Positions 1 to 8,531 of a stretch of 20,547 nucleotides of DNA are shown in pieces. This DNA is from JBBRHH01 sp038222915 (GTDB lineage: Bacteria > Planctomycetota > Phycisphaerae > Tepidisphaerales > Tepidisphaeraceae), in the NCBI GenBank assembly GCA_038222915.1, contig JBBRHH010000034.1, positions 1 to 20,547 on the forward strand, given 5' to 3'. Within the stretch, counting starts at the first letter, position 1; each line of letters opens with the position of its first letter. Made by a program: the position numbers and the translations under genes. The notes beneath the pieces were generated by a model. The model was given only the letters and a program-made list of their open reading frames with translations, was not told the DNA's origin and ran no database searches.

Positions 1-1
1 G

Positions 2-805
2 CCGGCGATTCTGAATAAGGAAAAGGTGTACGCCGAGCTGACGATCAAGAACACTAATCGCACCGTCGGCGCAACGCTTTCGGGCGAGGTGGCGAAGAAA
101 TACGGCGCCGCCGGGCTTCCGGAAGACACCATCACCTTCAAGTTCAACGGCTCTGCGGGCCAGAGCTTCGGCTGCTTCGCGGCCCGCGGCATCACGCTGC
201 TTCTCGAAGGCGATGCCAACGACTACGTCGGCAAAGGCTGTTCGGGCGGCCGCATCGCGGTCTTCCCGCCCAAGGAAGCGACGTTCAAAGCCGAACAGAA
301 CATCATCGCCGGCAACACGATTTGCTACGGCGCGATTTCTGGCGAAATCTACATTCGCGGCGTGGTGGGCGAGCGCTTCTGCGTCCGCAACTCCGGCGCG
401 AGCACCGTGGTGGAAGGCGTTGGCGATCACGGCTGCGAATACATGACGGGCGGCCGCGTCGTCGTCATCGGCCCGACCGGCCGAAACTTCGCCGCCGGCA
501 TGAGCGGCGGCATCGCCTACGTCTACGATGACAACGGCCAGCTTCCCGACCACTGCAATCACAACATGGTCTCGCTCGAAAAGCCCGACAAACCCGAAGA
601 CCGCGAAACCATCCAACGCCTCCTCACCAACCACGCGGCCTTGACCGATTCGCCGGTCGCGAAAGCGATCCTGGAGAAATGGGAAGAGTCGCTGAAGTAC
701 TTCGTCAAGGTAATGCCCAACGACTACCGCCGCGTGATGGAGCATCAGGCGGAGATGGAGGAACGGGCCAAGAAGTTGTCGCAGTTGCAGACATCAGGAG
801 CGTGA
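2..805 (+). CDS. gltB: Glutamate synthase large subunit, C-terminal part (partial, 5' end outside window)
   Basis: This is the end of the large (alpha) subunit of glutamate synthase, which with GltD makes two glutamates from glutamine and 2-oxoglutarate in the cytoplasm. The open frame runs from the window edge, so the real start lies upstream; the codon at 26 is an internal GTG (Val). What is visible is the C-terminal GXGXG beta-helix domain: repeated Gly-rich turns such as GKGCSGGRIAVFP, then GAISGEIYIRGVVGERFCVRN, then GDHGCEYMTGGRVVVIGPTGRNFAAGMSGG. The catalytic glutaminase and FMN/iron-sulphur domains are not in the window. After the helix comes the usual alpha-helical tail ending near YRRVME. 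The gene is followed not directly by gltD, as is usual, but by two small unrelated genes. The family call is secure. Confidence 0.96.
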   Translation, partial: PAILNKEKVYAELTIKNTNRTVGATLSGEVAKKYGAAGLPEDTITFKFNGSAGQSFGCFAARGITLLLEGDANDYVGKGCSGGRIAVFPPKEATFKAEQNIIAGNTICYGAISGEIYIRGVVGERFCVRNSGASTVVEGVGDHGCEYMTGGRVVVIGPTGRNFAAGMSGGIAYVYDDNGQLPDHCNHNMVSLEKPDKPEDRETIQRLLTNHAALTDSPVAKAILEKWEESLKYFVKVMPNDYRRVMEHQAEMEERAKKLSQLQTSGA

Positions 806-809
806 CACT

Positions 810-821
810 CGACACGTGTCG
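810..821. promoter_or_regulatory. Perfect 12-bp palindrome upstream of the HEPN gene (possible operator)
   Basis: The sequence CGACACGTGTCG is a perfect inverted repeat with a CACGTG core. It sits 4 nt after the gltB stop and 16 nt before the ATG of the HEPN gene. Perfect dyads just upstream of toxin-antitoxin-like pairs are often autorepression sites, so an operator is a reasonable guess. It has no T-tract, so it is not a typical intrinsic terminator. The dyad is seen directly; the function is inferred. Confidence 0.4.
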
Positions 822-837
822 CCTCGGTTGAGACGCA

Positions 838-1302
838 ATGAAGTTTACGGATAAGATTTACAAAGCCGCCGCAGAAGAGCACATTGTCGCCGCACGAGAG
901 TTGTACCGGGCGAAGAAATTCTTGCTTACGACATATTTGTCGGGCGTCGCGGTCGAATGTCTGCTGCGGGCGTTTCGGTATCGCATCAACCCTGAATTTG
1001 ATGCGCGGCATGACCTGAGCCTGCTGTTCAAGACATCCGGCATTGCTTCGCGGATTTCGGTAGGTCAGCTTTATGCAATTTCGTCTGCGCTAACGGTTGT
1101 CGAATTCCGCTGGTCAAACGATCATCGATTTCGATCGAGCAACGACTTCAGGCGTTATTTGAAACGTCAAAGATTGGACCGAGGAATTAAAGGTGATTTC
1201 GTCAAGGAGAATGCGAGAATAGCAGTAGTTGCGGCCGAAGAATTCGTACAGATCGGAGTGGCGTTATGGAATCATTCATCCAAAGACTCGATCGAATCCT
1301 AA
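838..1302 (+). CDS. HEPN-domain protein
   Basis: This 154-aa protein resembles small all-helical HEPN-fold proteins, which act as RNases or as partners of nucleotidyltransferases in toxin-antitoxin and defence modules. The first helices carry the pattern AARELYRAKKFLLTTYLSGVAVECLLRA (residues about 18-45), like the 'A..L...k.y..A.ylag.a.ECaLKA' signature of the family, followed by HDL at 58-60. Residues R91 to H96 (RWSNDH) fit the HEPN ribonuclease spacing R-x4-H, but they lie in the 'W..(H)RY' stretch that many family members share, so catalysis is not proven. The ATG at 838 lies 32 nt after gltB. The 3' end overlaps the next gene by 37 nt, implying co-translation. The region looks more A/T-rich than gltB and gltD, which would fit acquisition by transfer. 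The fold call is fairly confident; toxin activity is inference. Confidence 0.7.
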   Translation: MKFTDKIYKAAAEEHIVAARELYRAKKFLLTTYLSGVAVECLLRAFRYRINPEFDARHDLSLLFKTSGIASRISVGQLYAISSALTVVEFRWSNDHRFRSSNDFRRYLKRQRLDRGIKGDFVKENARIAVVAAEEFVQIGVALWNHSSKDSIES

Positions 1303-1574
1303 AGGCGCATTTTCCTAAATCCGTCCCGATGCTGGAGCCGTTCGTGCCTCCGACCAAAATCGGAGGCCGAATTCTGTGGACAGGCTTCGATCGAATGGAC
1401 GAACACGAGCGCGTTCGGCTTGTCTTCGATGCTCTGAAAGAGGATCTCAGCTCGAAGGATTTTGAACGGCTCTCGGTCATTCTGCCCTACACGCCGCGAG
1501 AGTACCAACTGTGGCGCGAGGAGCACGAACACGAGCAGGACGATAATAAGAAGGCCTTAGCGAAAGCAAAGTAA
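1266..1574 (+). CDS. Unknown 102-aa protein paired with the HEPN gene
   Basis: I do not recognise this family with certainty. The protein is charged, with a helix at residues 1-15, a middle stretch GGRILWTGFDRMDEHERVRL, a second helical part around LVFDALKEDLS, a short strand LSVILPYTP and a Glu/His-rich tail. The tail is probably disordered. It has no GSx(10)DxD nucleotidyltransferase motif, so it is not an obvious MNT antitoxin. The start is supported by GGAG at 1255-1258, 7 nt before the ATG. It overlaps the HEPN gene by 37 nt in another frame and its stop is 1 nt before the gltD ATG. Its position makes it the natural candidate partner or antidote of the HEPN protein, but nothing in its sequence proves that. 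Confidence 0.75.
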   Translation: MESFIQRLDRILKAHFPKSVPMLEPFVPPTKIGGRILWTGFDRMDEHERVRLVFDALKEDLSSKDFERLSVILPYTPREYQLWREEHEHEQDDNKKALAKAK

Positions 1575-1575
1575 C

Positions 1576-3045
<1,470 letters not shown>

Positions 3046-3092
3046 TTACGCGGCCGCACAAGTCACATCCGCAGCCCGCGCGCGTAATGATT

Positions 3093-3115
3093 AGCGCCGC
3101 CGATTCCGCGGCGTT
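3093..3115. other. GC-rich hairpin between gltD and the SUMF1 gene
   Basis: An 8-bp stem (3093-3100 pairing with 3108-3115, one G-U pair, core CGCCGC/GCGGCG) encloses the 7-nt loop CGATTCC. It begins about 47 nt after the gltD stop and ends 18 nt before the next start codon. There is no T-tract, so it is not a textbook intrinsic terminator. It could be a Rho-type or processing hairpin, or a leader stem of the next gene. Confidence 0.3.
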
Positions 3116-3133
3116 CACGTGAAAGGCCGCGCC

Positions 3134-4330
3134 ATGGCTAACTTCAGGATCCTCGTAGGTTTCGCTGCGTTCGTCTTTTTCACAGTTCAGACCCACGCCG
3201 CCCCAACCGAGGCGGTCACGCTCAGCGGAAGCCTCGTCTGCAACGGCGCATGCGTCGTCAAGCCCGGCGCCGACGACCACACCCTCGTCCTCTACGCGAT
3301 CGACGGCACGGCCGAGATCCGCGCCGAAGTGGAAAAGATCCTCAAGGACTTCTATCCCGAAAAAGGCCTCGACTCCGAATCGGCCCAGAAGCTGATGGAT
3401 CAATTCACCGACCGCCTGAAGTTCCACATCGCCCCCGACAGTCCCGCCCTGAAGGGAAATAAGAACAAGGGAGCAAACCATTACTGCATGCCCGCCGCCG
3501 ACAGCGCCGTTACCGGCGTCATCTCCGAAAAGGATGGCAAGCGGTGGATCACCGCCACCAAAATCACCTCCGCACAATTGAAGTTCCCCGAGCGCATGCT
3601 TCAGCCCGACAAACCCTTCGCGATGCCACAGAAAGATCCGCTGGTCTTGAAGATCACCGACAAGCTCACATTGAAGTGCATTCACATCCCGCCTGGCAAA
3701 TTCCTCATGGGCACGCCGTTCTACATGTGGCCATACTTCGTCGAGGAATATCCGCACGTCGTCACGATCACCCACCCGTTCTACCTCGCGGAGATTCCCA
3801 TCACCCAGGAAATGTACGAAGCGGTGATGGGCACCAACCCCAGCACCGCCAGGGGCACCAACCTACCGGTGCAGGACCCACCCTTCGTCGACGTGAACAA
3901 ATTCTGTGAAAAACTCTCGGCCACATCCGGCCGCAAGGTCCGCCTGCCCACCGACGCCGAATGGGAATACGCCGCGCGGGTTGGCACCTCGAACCCCGGC
4001 TTCCAGGAAAAATACGCCGACCAGAACAGCAGCGGCCCGGACGGCTTCAAATCAACCTTGCCCGTGAAATCGAAAAAACCAAACGCCTGGGGGTTCTACG
4101 ACATGGCCAGCAGTTGGTGGGAAATCACCGCCGACAAAGGCATCTACAACGCCCGCCAATCCGAAACCGACCCCGCTTACCCGCCCGGAGCAGAAGACGC
4201 GAAGTCCCAACGCAGTGGCCGCGGCATCATCAAGGAGGGCTGGTCCATCGGCACCCACGAGTTCATCACCCAGAAGGGATACGCGGGTCAGAAATTCCGG
4301 ATCGCTGTAGAGGACGAATCAGCCCGTTGA
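3134..4330 (+). CDS. Secreted SUMF1/FGE-fold protein (probably not a sulfatase activator)
   Basis: This exported protein has a C-terminal formylglycine-generating-enzyme (SUMF1) fold. Residues 1-22 form a signal peptide (basic start, hydrophobic VGFAAFVFFTV, likely cut after THA). The next 150 residues are an unassigned domain with four cysteines including LVCNGACVV. The SUMF1 segment starts at about 180 (IPPGKFLMGTP) and includes YPHVVTITHPFYLAEIPIT and RLPTDAEWEYAAR at about 270. The C-terminal third, where true FGE enzymes keep the catalytic cysteine pair, has none, so a non-catalytic role is likely; related folds bind ligands or modify other substrates. I chose the ATG at 3134 over the GTG at 3119 because GAAAGG at 3121-3126 is 7 nt upstream and the signal peptide then starts normally. 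It follows gltD on the same strand, but a shared transcript is not shown. Confidence 0.85.
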   Translation: MANFRILVGFAAFVFFTVQTHAAPTEAVTLSGSLVCNGACVVKPGADDHTLVLYAIDGTAEIRAEVEKILKDFYPEKGLDSESAQKLMDQFTDRLKFHIAPDSPALKGNKNKGANHYCMPAADSAVTGVISEKDGKRWITATKITSAQLKFPERMLQPDKPFAMPQKDPLVLKITDKLTLKCIHIPPGKFLMGTPFYMWPYFVEEYPHVVTITHPFYLAEIPITQEMYEAVMGTNPSTARGTNLPVQDPPFVDVNKFCEKLSATSGRKVRLPTDAEWEYAARVGTSNPGFQEKYADQNSSGPDGFKSTLPVKSKKPNAWGFYDMASSWWEITADKGIYNARQSETDPAYPPGAEDAKSQRSGRGIIKEGWSIGTHEFITQKGYAGQKFRIAVEDESAR

Positions 4331-4437
4331 GATTCACGACCCGCCCTGCCCTCGGTTATGGTGGTTGCGCCACATGGGGTGCGGACGGCCCCGCCTCGCG
4401 AATAATCAGGCGCGAATTTGCCACGCATGAACTTAAA

Positions 4438-4995
4438 ATGACCGCAGAGGATCGTCCCGAAGTCTCGCTGTTCACCGATGGCGCGTGCATTGGCAACCCA
4501 GGTCCAGGTGGTTGGGCGTTTATTCTCAAGCACCCCGCCAGTGGCCGCTTTAAAGAAGGCCATGGGGGGGCACACGGCGCAACCAACAATCGCATGGAAA
4601 TCATGGCTGTCATCCGCGGCCTTGAGGCGCTCAAGTCTTCGAGCAAGGTCGAACTGTTCAGCGATAGTGATTACGTCGTGAGCGCCATAGGCGGATGGAT
4701 GACACGGTGGAAGAAATTCGGTTGGAAGCGAACTTTAAACGCAAAGACCTTCGTAAAGAACGCCGACCTATGGCAGCAGTTGGATCAACTGCTTGGGTCT
4801 CACCAGGTCCGCGCCAATTGGGTCAAAGGCCACGATGGTCACAAAGAGAATGAACGCTGTGATGTACTTGCCACACAGGCCGCGGCGCGGGTCGCGGCAA
4901 CGCCTCCACCAATTCAACCCGCGCGGGTCCCGGTGTTAACCGTCGAGGCAACGCCGGGCCCCCTGTTCGGGGTTGCAGCAAAGGCGGAGGAATGA
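4438..4995 (+). CDS. rnhA: Ribonuclease HI with C-terminal extension
   Basis: RNase HI cuts the RNA strand of RNA-DNA hybrids (R-loops, Okazaki primers) in the cytoplasm. All catalytic residues are present: D14 (FTDGACIGNPGPGGW), E54 (NNRMEI), D76 (FSDSDYV), H132 (VKGHDGH) and D142 (NERCDVLA). The basic, Trp-rich handle region is at about 85-100. The core is about 150 aa; an extra tail of roughly 35 residues, rich in Ala and Pro, follows and is probably flexible. The same frame stays open far upstream across the SUMF1 gene, but the ATG at 4438 is the only sensible start; no strong Shine-Dalgarno is visible before it. Its stop overlaps the start of the NERD-helicase gene (ATGA), indicating coupled translation and a shared process. 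Confidence 0.95.
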   Translation: MTAEDRPEVSLFTDGACIGNPGPGGWAFILKHPASGRFKEGHGGAHGATNNRMEIMAVIRGLEALKSSSKVELFSDSDYVVSAIGGWMTRWKKFGWKRTLNAKTFVKNADLWQQLDQLLGSHQVRANWVKGHDGHKENERCDVLATQAAARVAATPPPIQPARVPVLTVEATPGPLFGVAAKAEE

Positions 4996-7022
4996 CAAAG
5001 GGAGAACTTGCCAGAATCGCACGGGATGCAAAGTGCAGGCTCATCGGATGGGAAGACGCCGGCAACGACGGCCATCGCCTGACGCTGGCAACATTGATCG
5101 AGGCGTTCGATAACTCAGAGTCCGCGCTGTTGTGCGAGCCAAGCCTGGCACGAAAGACCAATCGGCCGCCGGACATTGTCCTGATCGATCCTGAAATCGG
5201 TGTCCATGTGTTTGAGGTCAAGGGAATGTCGCTCGAGCAAATCGAGGGTCTCGAAGCAGGCGGACAATTGCTCATCCGATATGCCGCTGGATTGCGGAAA
5301 CGCAATCCAATCACTCAAGTTCGCAACGCAATGTTTGACATCAAGGATGCCACGGCGCGTGCTTTTGACGGCGACGTGCAAATTCCTTTTAAGTATTGGG
5401 TCGTCTTCCCATTGATTCGGCGTTCCGACTGGATCAAGCGATTCACTGAGGCGGCTTTCTGTCCGAAGGAGTTTGTCTTTGCCGACGACGTTTCGGCGTC
5501 AAAGCTCCTCCGGCGACTGGGCGCATCAGATAGAACAGATGCAACCGCGCAAATCAATCTCTGCGCCCTCGACCAACTCCAATGCGTATGGCGTGCATTC
5601 GGAGATGTGTCCGTGCTATACGCGACCCCAGAGGATCGCGAAAGTCGCACGACAAAAGAGGCGACACTGGGTGAGCAATTCGATGATGCCGCCGAAGCAT
5701 ACAAGGTGCTGTCTGATGAGCAGCAAAGACTCTCCGTCATGAACTGGGAAAACGGCCCGCGGCTGGTGCGCGGCGTCGCGGGTAGTGGCAAGACGGTAGT
5801 CCTTGCGAATAACCTCGCTCGCCGGATCGAACGGATGATGATCGCCAACAGCGAACAACTGTTTGACGCCGCAACCACGCGTCCCCGCCTGCTCGCCGTC
5901 TGCTTCAATCGCACCCTGGCGCCATTCATCGCAAAGAAGATCAACATCGCCTTTCAACAACGAACCGGAAGATCCGTGCCCCAAGGCATGCTCGAGGTCT
6001 ACTCCTTCAATACGCTGATGTTCGAGCTGACGAAACATGACCTTTGGCGATACCAGAACGTCAGCAACGCGAACGATATCGTTCGCGCAATGAAATACCT
6101 CGACGACCTCGGACAGTTCAGAGAGCGCGATCCCGAGCGTTTGCAGGCGCTCGCCTATGACGCGATCTACGTGGATGAGGGACAGGATTTCCAGGAGGAG
6201 GAATTTCGCCTGCTCAAGGAACTATGTCGTACCAGAGAGGGTAGTGAGCCAAATCTGTATGTGTTCTATGACGATGCCCAGAACCTCTATGGCAAGAAAC
6301 GCCCCAACTGGCAATCACTTGGACTGAACGTGCGCGGCGGCCGTTCCTTTGTCATGTCAGAATGCTACCGCAACACGCAGCCCATCCTCGAGGCAACATT
6401 TAATGTACTTTTCGGGTCCTGCGCACCTTCACAAGCCGAAGTACCGAGCAAAGAATTCGCCGACATCAGTTCGCTGGAACAAAAGGGGTTGATCCAGAAC
6501 GACTACGGCATCTGGCGTGTGCGATTTGCAAAGCGGGACGGCGAAATGCCCCGCCTCACTGTTACTGCCAGCATTGATGAAGAAAATAAGCTGCTCGTAT
6601 CCCGACTGCGCTATCTGATTGAGGAACAGGAGGTGAGGCCTGCAGACATCCTTGTCTTGACCTTCTTCAAGCAACGAGTCAGCCAACTGGCTGAAGTCAT
6701 TGAGGCCGCGCGAATACCCTCAGTCGCAGCCGTTCACGTCACGCTTGATAAAAAAGACGAGCCCCTGGGACAAAAAGCCCGCCTCACTGTTTCGACCGTC
6801 GCATCTGCAAAAGGTTACGACGCCTACTGCGTGCTATTGGCCTCCGCCAACGACTTCCCCGCAGACCTGACAGGGCGCGCAAATTTCTACGTCGGCTGCA
6901 CCAGGGCGATCGAGTATCTGGAGGTTTTTGCATCGGCGAAGCGAGGACTCGCAGCTGAACTTGAACAGGTGTTGAAGAGGATGGTCGGCCAGCCCGGTAA
7001 TCAAGATTCACCGCATCGCTAA
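4992..7022 (+). CDS. NERD nuclease-domain / UvrD-type superfamily 1 helicase fusion
   Basis: This 676-aa protein joins a nuclease-related domain to a DNA helicase. The N-terminal part (about 1-200) shows a PD-(D/E)xK-like core: D61 in PDIVLIDPE and E75-V-K77 in VFEVKG. A linker leads to the helicase: Q-motif LSDEQQ (240-245), Walker A GVAGSGKT (261-268), Walker B YVDEGQDF (393-400), motif III VFYDDAQ (424-430), motif IV ECYRNT (457-462), motif V STVASAKGYDA (601-611) and motif VI VGCTRA (634-639). These place it in the UvrD/Rep group, expected to unwind DNA 3'-to-5' using ATP; the nuclease and helicase activities are inferred from family. The gene starts inside the rnhA stop (ATGA). Its stop overlaps the convergent prepilin gene by 3 nt. 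NERD-helicase fusions are scattered in bacteria and poorly characterised; a repair, R-loop or phage-defence role is possible. Confidence 0.9.
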   Translation: MTKGELARIARDAKCRLIGWEDAGNDGHRLTLATLIEAFDNSESALLCEPSLARKTNRPPDIVLIDPEIGVHVFEVKGMSLEQIEGLEAGGQLLIRYAAGLRKRNPITQVRNAMFDIKDATARAFDGDVQIPFKYWVVFPLIRRSDWIKRFTEAAFCPKEFVFADDVSASKLLRRLGASDRTDATAQINLCALDQLQCVWRAFGDVSVLYATPEDRESRTTKEATLGEQFDDAAEAYKVLSDEQQRLSVMNWENGPRLVRGVAGSGKTVVLANNLARRIERMMIANSEQLFDAATTRPRLLAVCFNRTLAPFIAKKINIAFQQRTGRSVPQGMLEVYSFNTLMFELTKHDLWRYQNVSNANDIVRAMKYLDDLGQFRERDPERLQALAYDAIYVDEGQDFQEEEFRLLKELCRTREGSEPNLYVFYDDAQNLYGKKRPNWQSLGLNVRGGRSFVMSECYRNTQPILEATFNVLFGSCAPSQAEVPSKEFADISSLEQKGLIQNDYGIWRVRFAKRDGEMPRLTVTASIDEENKLLVSRLRYLIEEQEVRPADILVLTFFKQRVSQLAEVIEAARIPSVAAVHVTLDKKDEPLGQKARLTVSTVASAKGYDAYCVLLASANDFPADLTGRANFYVGCTRAIEYLEVFASAKRGLAAELEQVLKRMVGQPGNQDSPHR

Positions 7023-7726
7023 AACATCTCCGCAAACCGCTCCCCATCCATCTGACTCCAGGAAGTCTTCGTATTCGCCGAATTCCACTTCTTGGGCAGC
7101 GTCTCCCAGATCGCCGACCCATCAGAGAACAGCGAATTCACGCCTTCCTGGTGATTCGCGTTGTATTGCACTCCAAACGCGGGATCGGTGGTGCGCACAT
7201 ACGTATCGAACATCACGCACTGTCGCGGCTTCCCCGCTTTCTGCCACGCCCCCGTGCTCACAATCCGCTGCACGTACGGCACCTGAACATCCCACCCCGG
7301 CACGTTAAAACAAAGCTGCGCCCGCGGAAGATCGTTGCTCACCGTCGTTGGGCAATAAAGCACTTCCAGCTTGTTTGCCAGCGCCCCCTCCACCAGCAGT
7401 CCCGTGCTGCACTTGAAGGAATAATCCCAGATCCGGTTCGCCGACGTCTCCGTCGGATGCGCCGACGCCGGCAGAAAACCGCAGTAATCCTCGGCGTAGA
7501 TAAACATCGCCGCCCCGATCTGATGTAGCTGCGCCGCACATTGGGTGCGCTTCGACGCGCGTCCGGCCGCCCCGATCGCCGGCATCAGGATTGAGATCAG
7601 CAATGCGATGATACCAATCACAACCATCAGCTCGACAAGCGTGAAGGCCGCGAAGCACATCCGCCTGCGACCAGCCGCCGGCGCACCCCCCGCCGCCATC
7701 TTTCCACGTGAATTGTTGCAGCGCAT
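7019..7726 (-). CDS. Type IV prepilin-like protein with H-x9-DG motif
   Basis: This 235-aa protein is pseudopilin-like: a short basic leader, then FTLVELMVVIGIIALLISILM (28-48) with the conserved Glu at +5, forming the hydrophobic N-terminal helix. The residue before the cleavage point is Ala rather than the usual Gly. Near the C terminus H192 and D202-G203 form the H-x9-DG signature common in planctomycete pilin-like (DUF1559-type) families, often present in dozens of paralogues per genome; their role is presumed structural or secretion-related at the cell surface. Start choice is uncertain: the ATG at 7726 (GGAG about 9 nt upstream) or internal ATGs at 7699 and 7660 all keep the motif. The gene converges on the helicase with a 3-nt overlap of stop codons. 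Confidence 0.85.
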   Translation of the reverse strand: MRCNNSRGKMAAGGAPAAGRRRMCFAAFTLVELMVVIGIIALLISILMPAIGAAGRASKRTQCAAQLHQIGAAMFIYAEDYCGFLPASAHPTETSANRIWDYSFKCSTGLLVEGALANKLEVLYCPTTVSNDLPRAQLCFNVPGWDVQVPYVQRIVSTGAWQKAGKPRQCVMFDTYVRTTDPAFGVQYNANHQEGVNSLFSDGSAIWETLPKKWNSANTKTSWSQMDGERFAEMF

Positions 7727-7844
7727 GCCCGTCCGCTCCGATCAGCGATGAAACTCGGATCGAGCATGACACGTACGCGAACTCTGTCAAAATGAATCCC
7801 GGCGCCGGGCCAGCACAAGCCCGCCCGCCGGCCAGTGGCGTGGC

Positions 7845-7861
7845 AAGACAGGGAGTGTCTT
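7845..7861. other. Small hairpin in the prepilin/HMA intergenic gap
   Basis: AAGACA and TGTCTT form a perfect 6-bp stem around the loop GGGAG in the 199-bp gap between the HMA gene and the prepilin gene, both read on the - strand. There is no adjacent T-tract on either strand, so a terminator role is only weakly supported. Confidence 0.25.
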
Positions 7862-7925
7862 CCGCGAAAATGGCCCGCGGTTTCCATCATTGTGTTATTG
7901 GACGTGCGAATCTGCGAGTAGCGAT

Positions 7926-8204
7926 TCAATGCGGATGAATATCCGACGGTACATGTCCCGGCTCCCCTTTGCTGAATCCGGTGGGCTGATATCCCGCTTC
8001 CGTTACCGCGTCCATCAACGCGCGCACAGCAACAGCCTTCGGATCAAACAGCACCGATGCCAGCCCACTTGGAAAGTCCACCTCGACTTCCTTCACCCCG
8101 GCCAGGCTCTGCAACGATTTCTGAATCGCCTTCTGGCACTTATGACAGTGCATTCCTTCGACTTTGATCAACACCAGTTGATCCTGGCGTATGTCATCCA
8201 CCAT
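7926..8204 (-). CDS. Heavy-metal-associated (HMA) domain protein, CopZ-like
   Basis: This 92-aa cytoplasmic protein consists of a single ferredoxin-like HMA domain that binds Cu(I) or another soft metal and hands it to partner proteins. The metal motif GMHCHKC is at residues 17-23, with C20 and C23 as ligands, followed by KAIQKSLQSLAGVKEVEVDF, a typical HMA helix and strand. The tail after GYQPTGF holds several His residues (HVPSDIHPH) that might add metal sites. The frame stays open to 8324, but I chose the ATG at 8204 because GGGAG lies 5 nt upstream on the coding strand and the product then starts just before the domain. No copper ATPase or CsoR/CueR-type regulator gene is visible nearby. 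Confidence 0.88.
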   Translation of the reverse strand: MVDDIRQDQLVLIKVEGMHCHKCQKAIQKSLQSLAGVKEVEVDFPSGLASVLFDPKAVAVRALMDAVTEAGYQPTGFSKGEPGHVPSDIHPH

Positions 8205-8531
8205 CACTACTCCCGATGAAAGCGCAGCCTTCGCGCTTCGACACAGTAGGCCAGCATTTCTAGCGCGGCAATCGACGCAGTCTCGCAAACTTGCCAACGC
8301 GCTCTGGCACTTTGCCGTCACCACAAAGCAAACCGTGCCGCAAAAGCGGCCTCAGTCGCTGTATGCTGTCCTGTACTGTTTTTTTACCGAAGGGGATGAT
8401 CTTTGTTGTAACTGGGCGACATGTGCCTCATATCCGATCCAACCTGACCTAAGGAATTTCGGATCGGAACCATAGCCCCGTCTGGCGCTCAAGCGGCTTC
8501 AGCCGTTTTATTCGGCGGCAAATCTAAATTC
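8205..8531. other. 327-bp intergenic region without a supported gene
   Basis: This gap lies between the start of the HMA gene and the end of the site-2-protease gene, both on the - strand, and should contain the HMA promoter. No clear -35/-10 pair was found. It holds a GCCGC-AAAA-GCGGC hairpin at 8337-8350, a run of seven T at about 8380-8386, and a second hairpin at 8491-8507. Short frames crossing it show no domain or codon pattern worth calling. Confidence 0.5.
8491..8507. terminator. Hairpin 3' of the protease gene, possible terminator
   Basis: AAGCGGC-TTCA-GCCGTTT forms a stem of about 7 bp including one G-T pair, closed by a TTCA tetraloop. It begins about 25 nt beyond the stop of the - strand protease gene. 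The T-rich side (TTTTATT) is on the + strand, where no upstream gene is known, so as an intrinsic terminator it faces the wrong way for the protease; the hairpin alone could still stabilise that transcript's 3' end. Confidence 0.25.

Noticed and set aside
3961..4437. Upstream extension of the RNase HI frame into the SUMF1 gene
   Set aside because: The extra translation is Arg/Pro-rich and overlaps a supported gene; the RNase H fold starts just after the ATG at 4438.
8191..8475. 94-aa open frame on the + strand in the HMA/protease gap
   Set aside because: No domain, overlaps the start of the HMA gene and has no ribosome-binding site.
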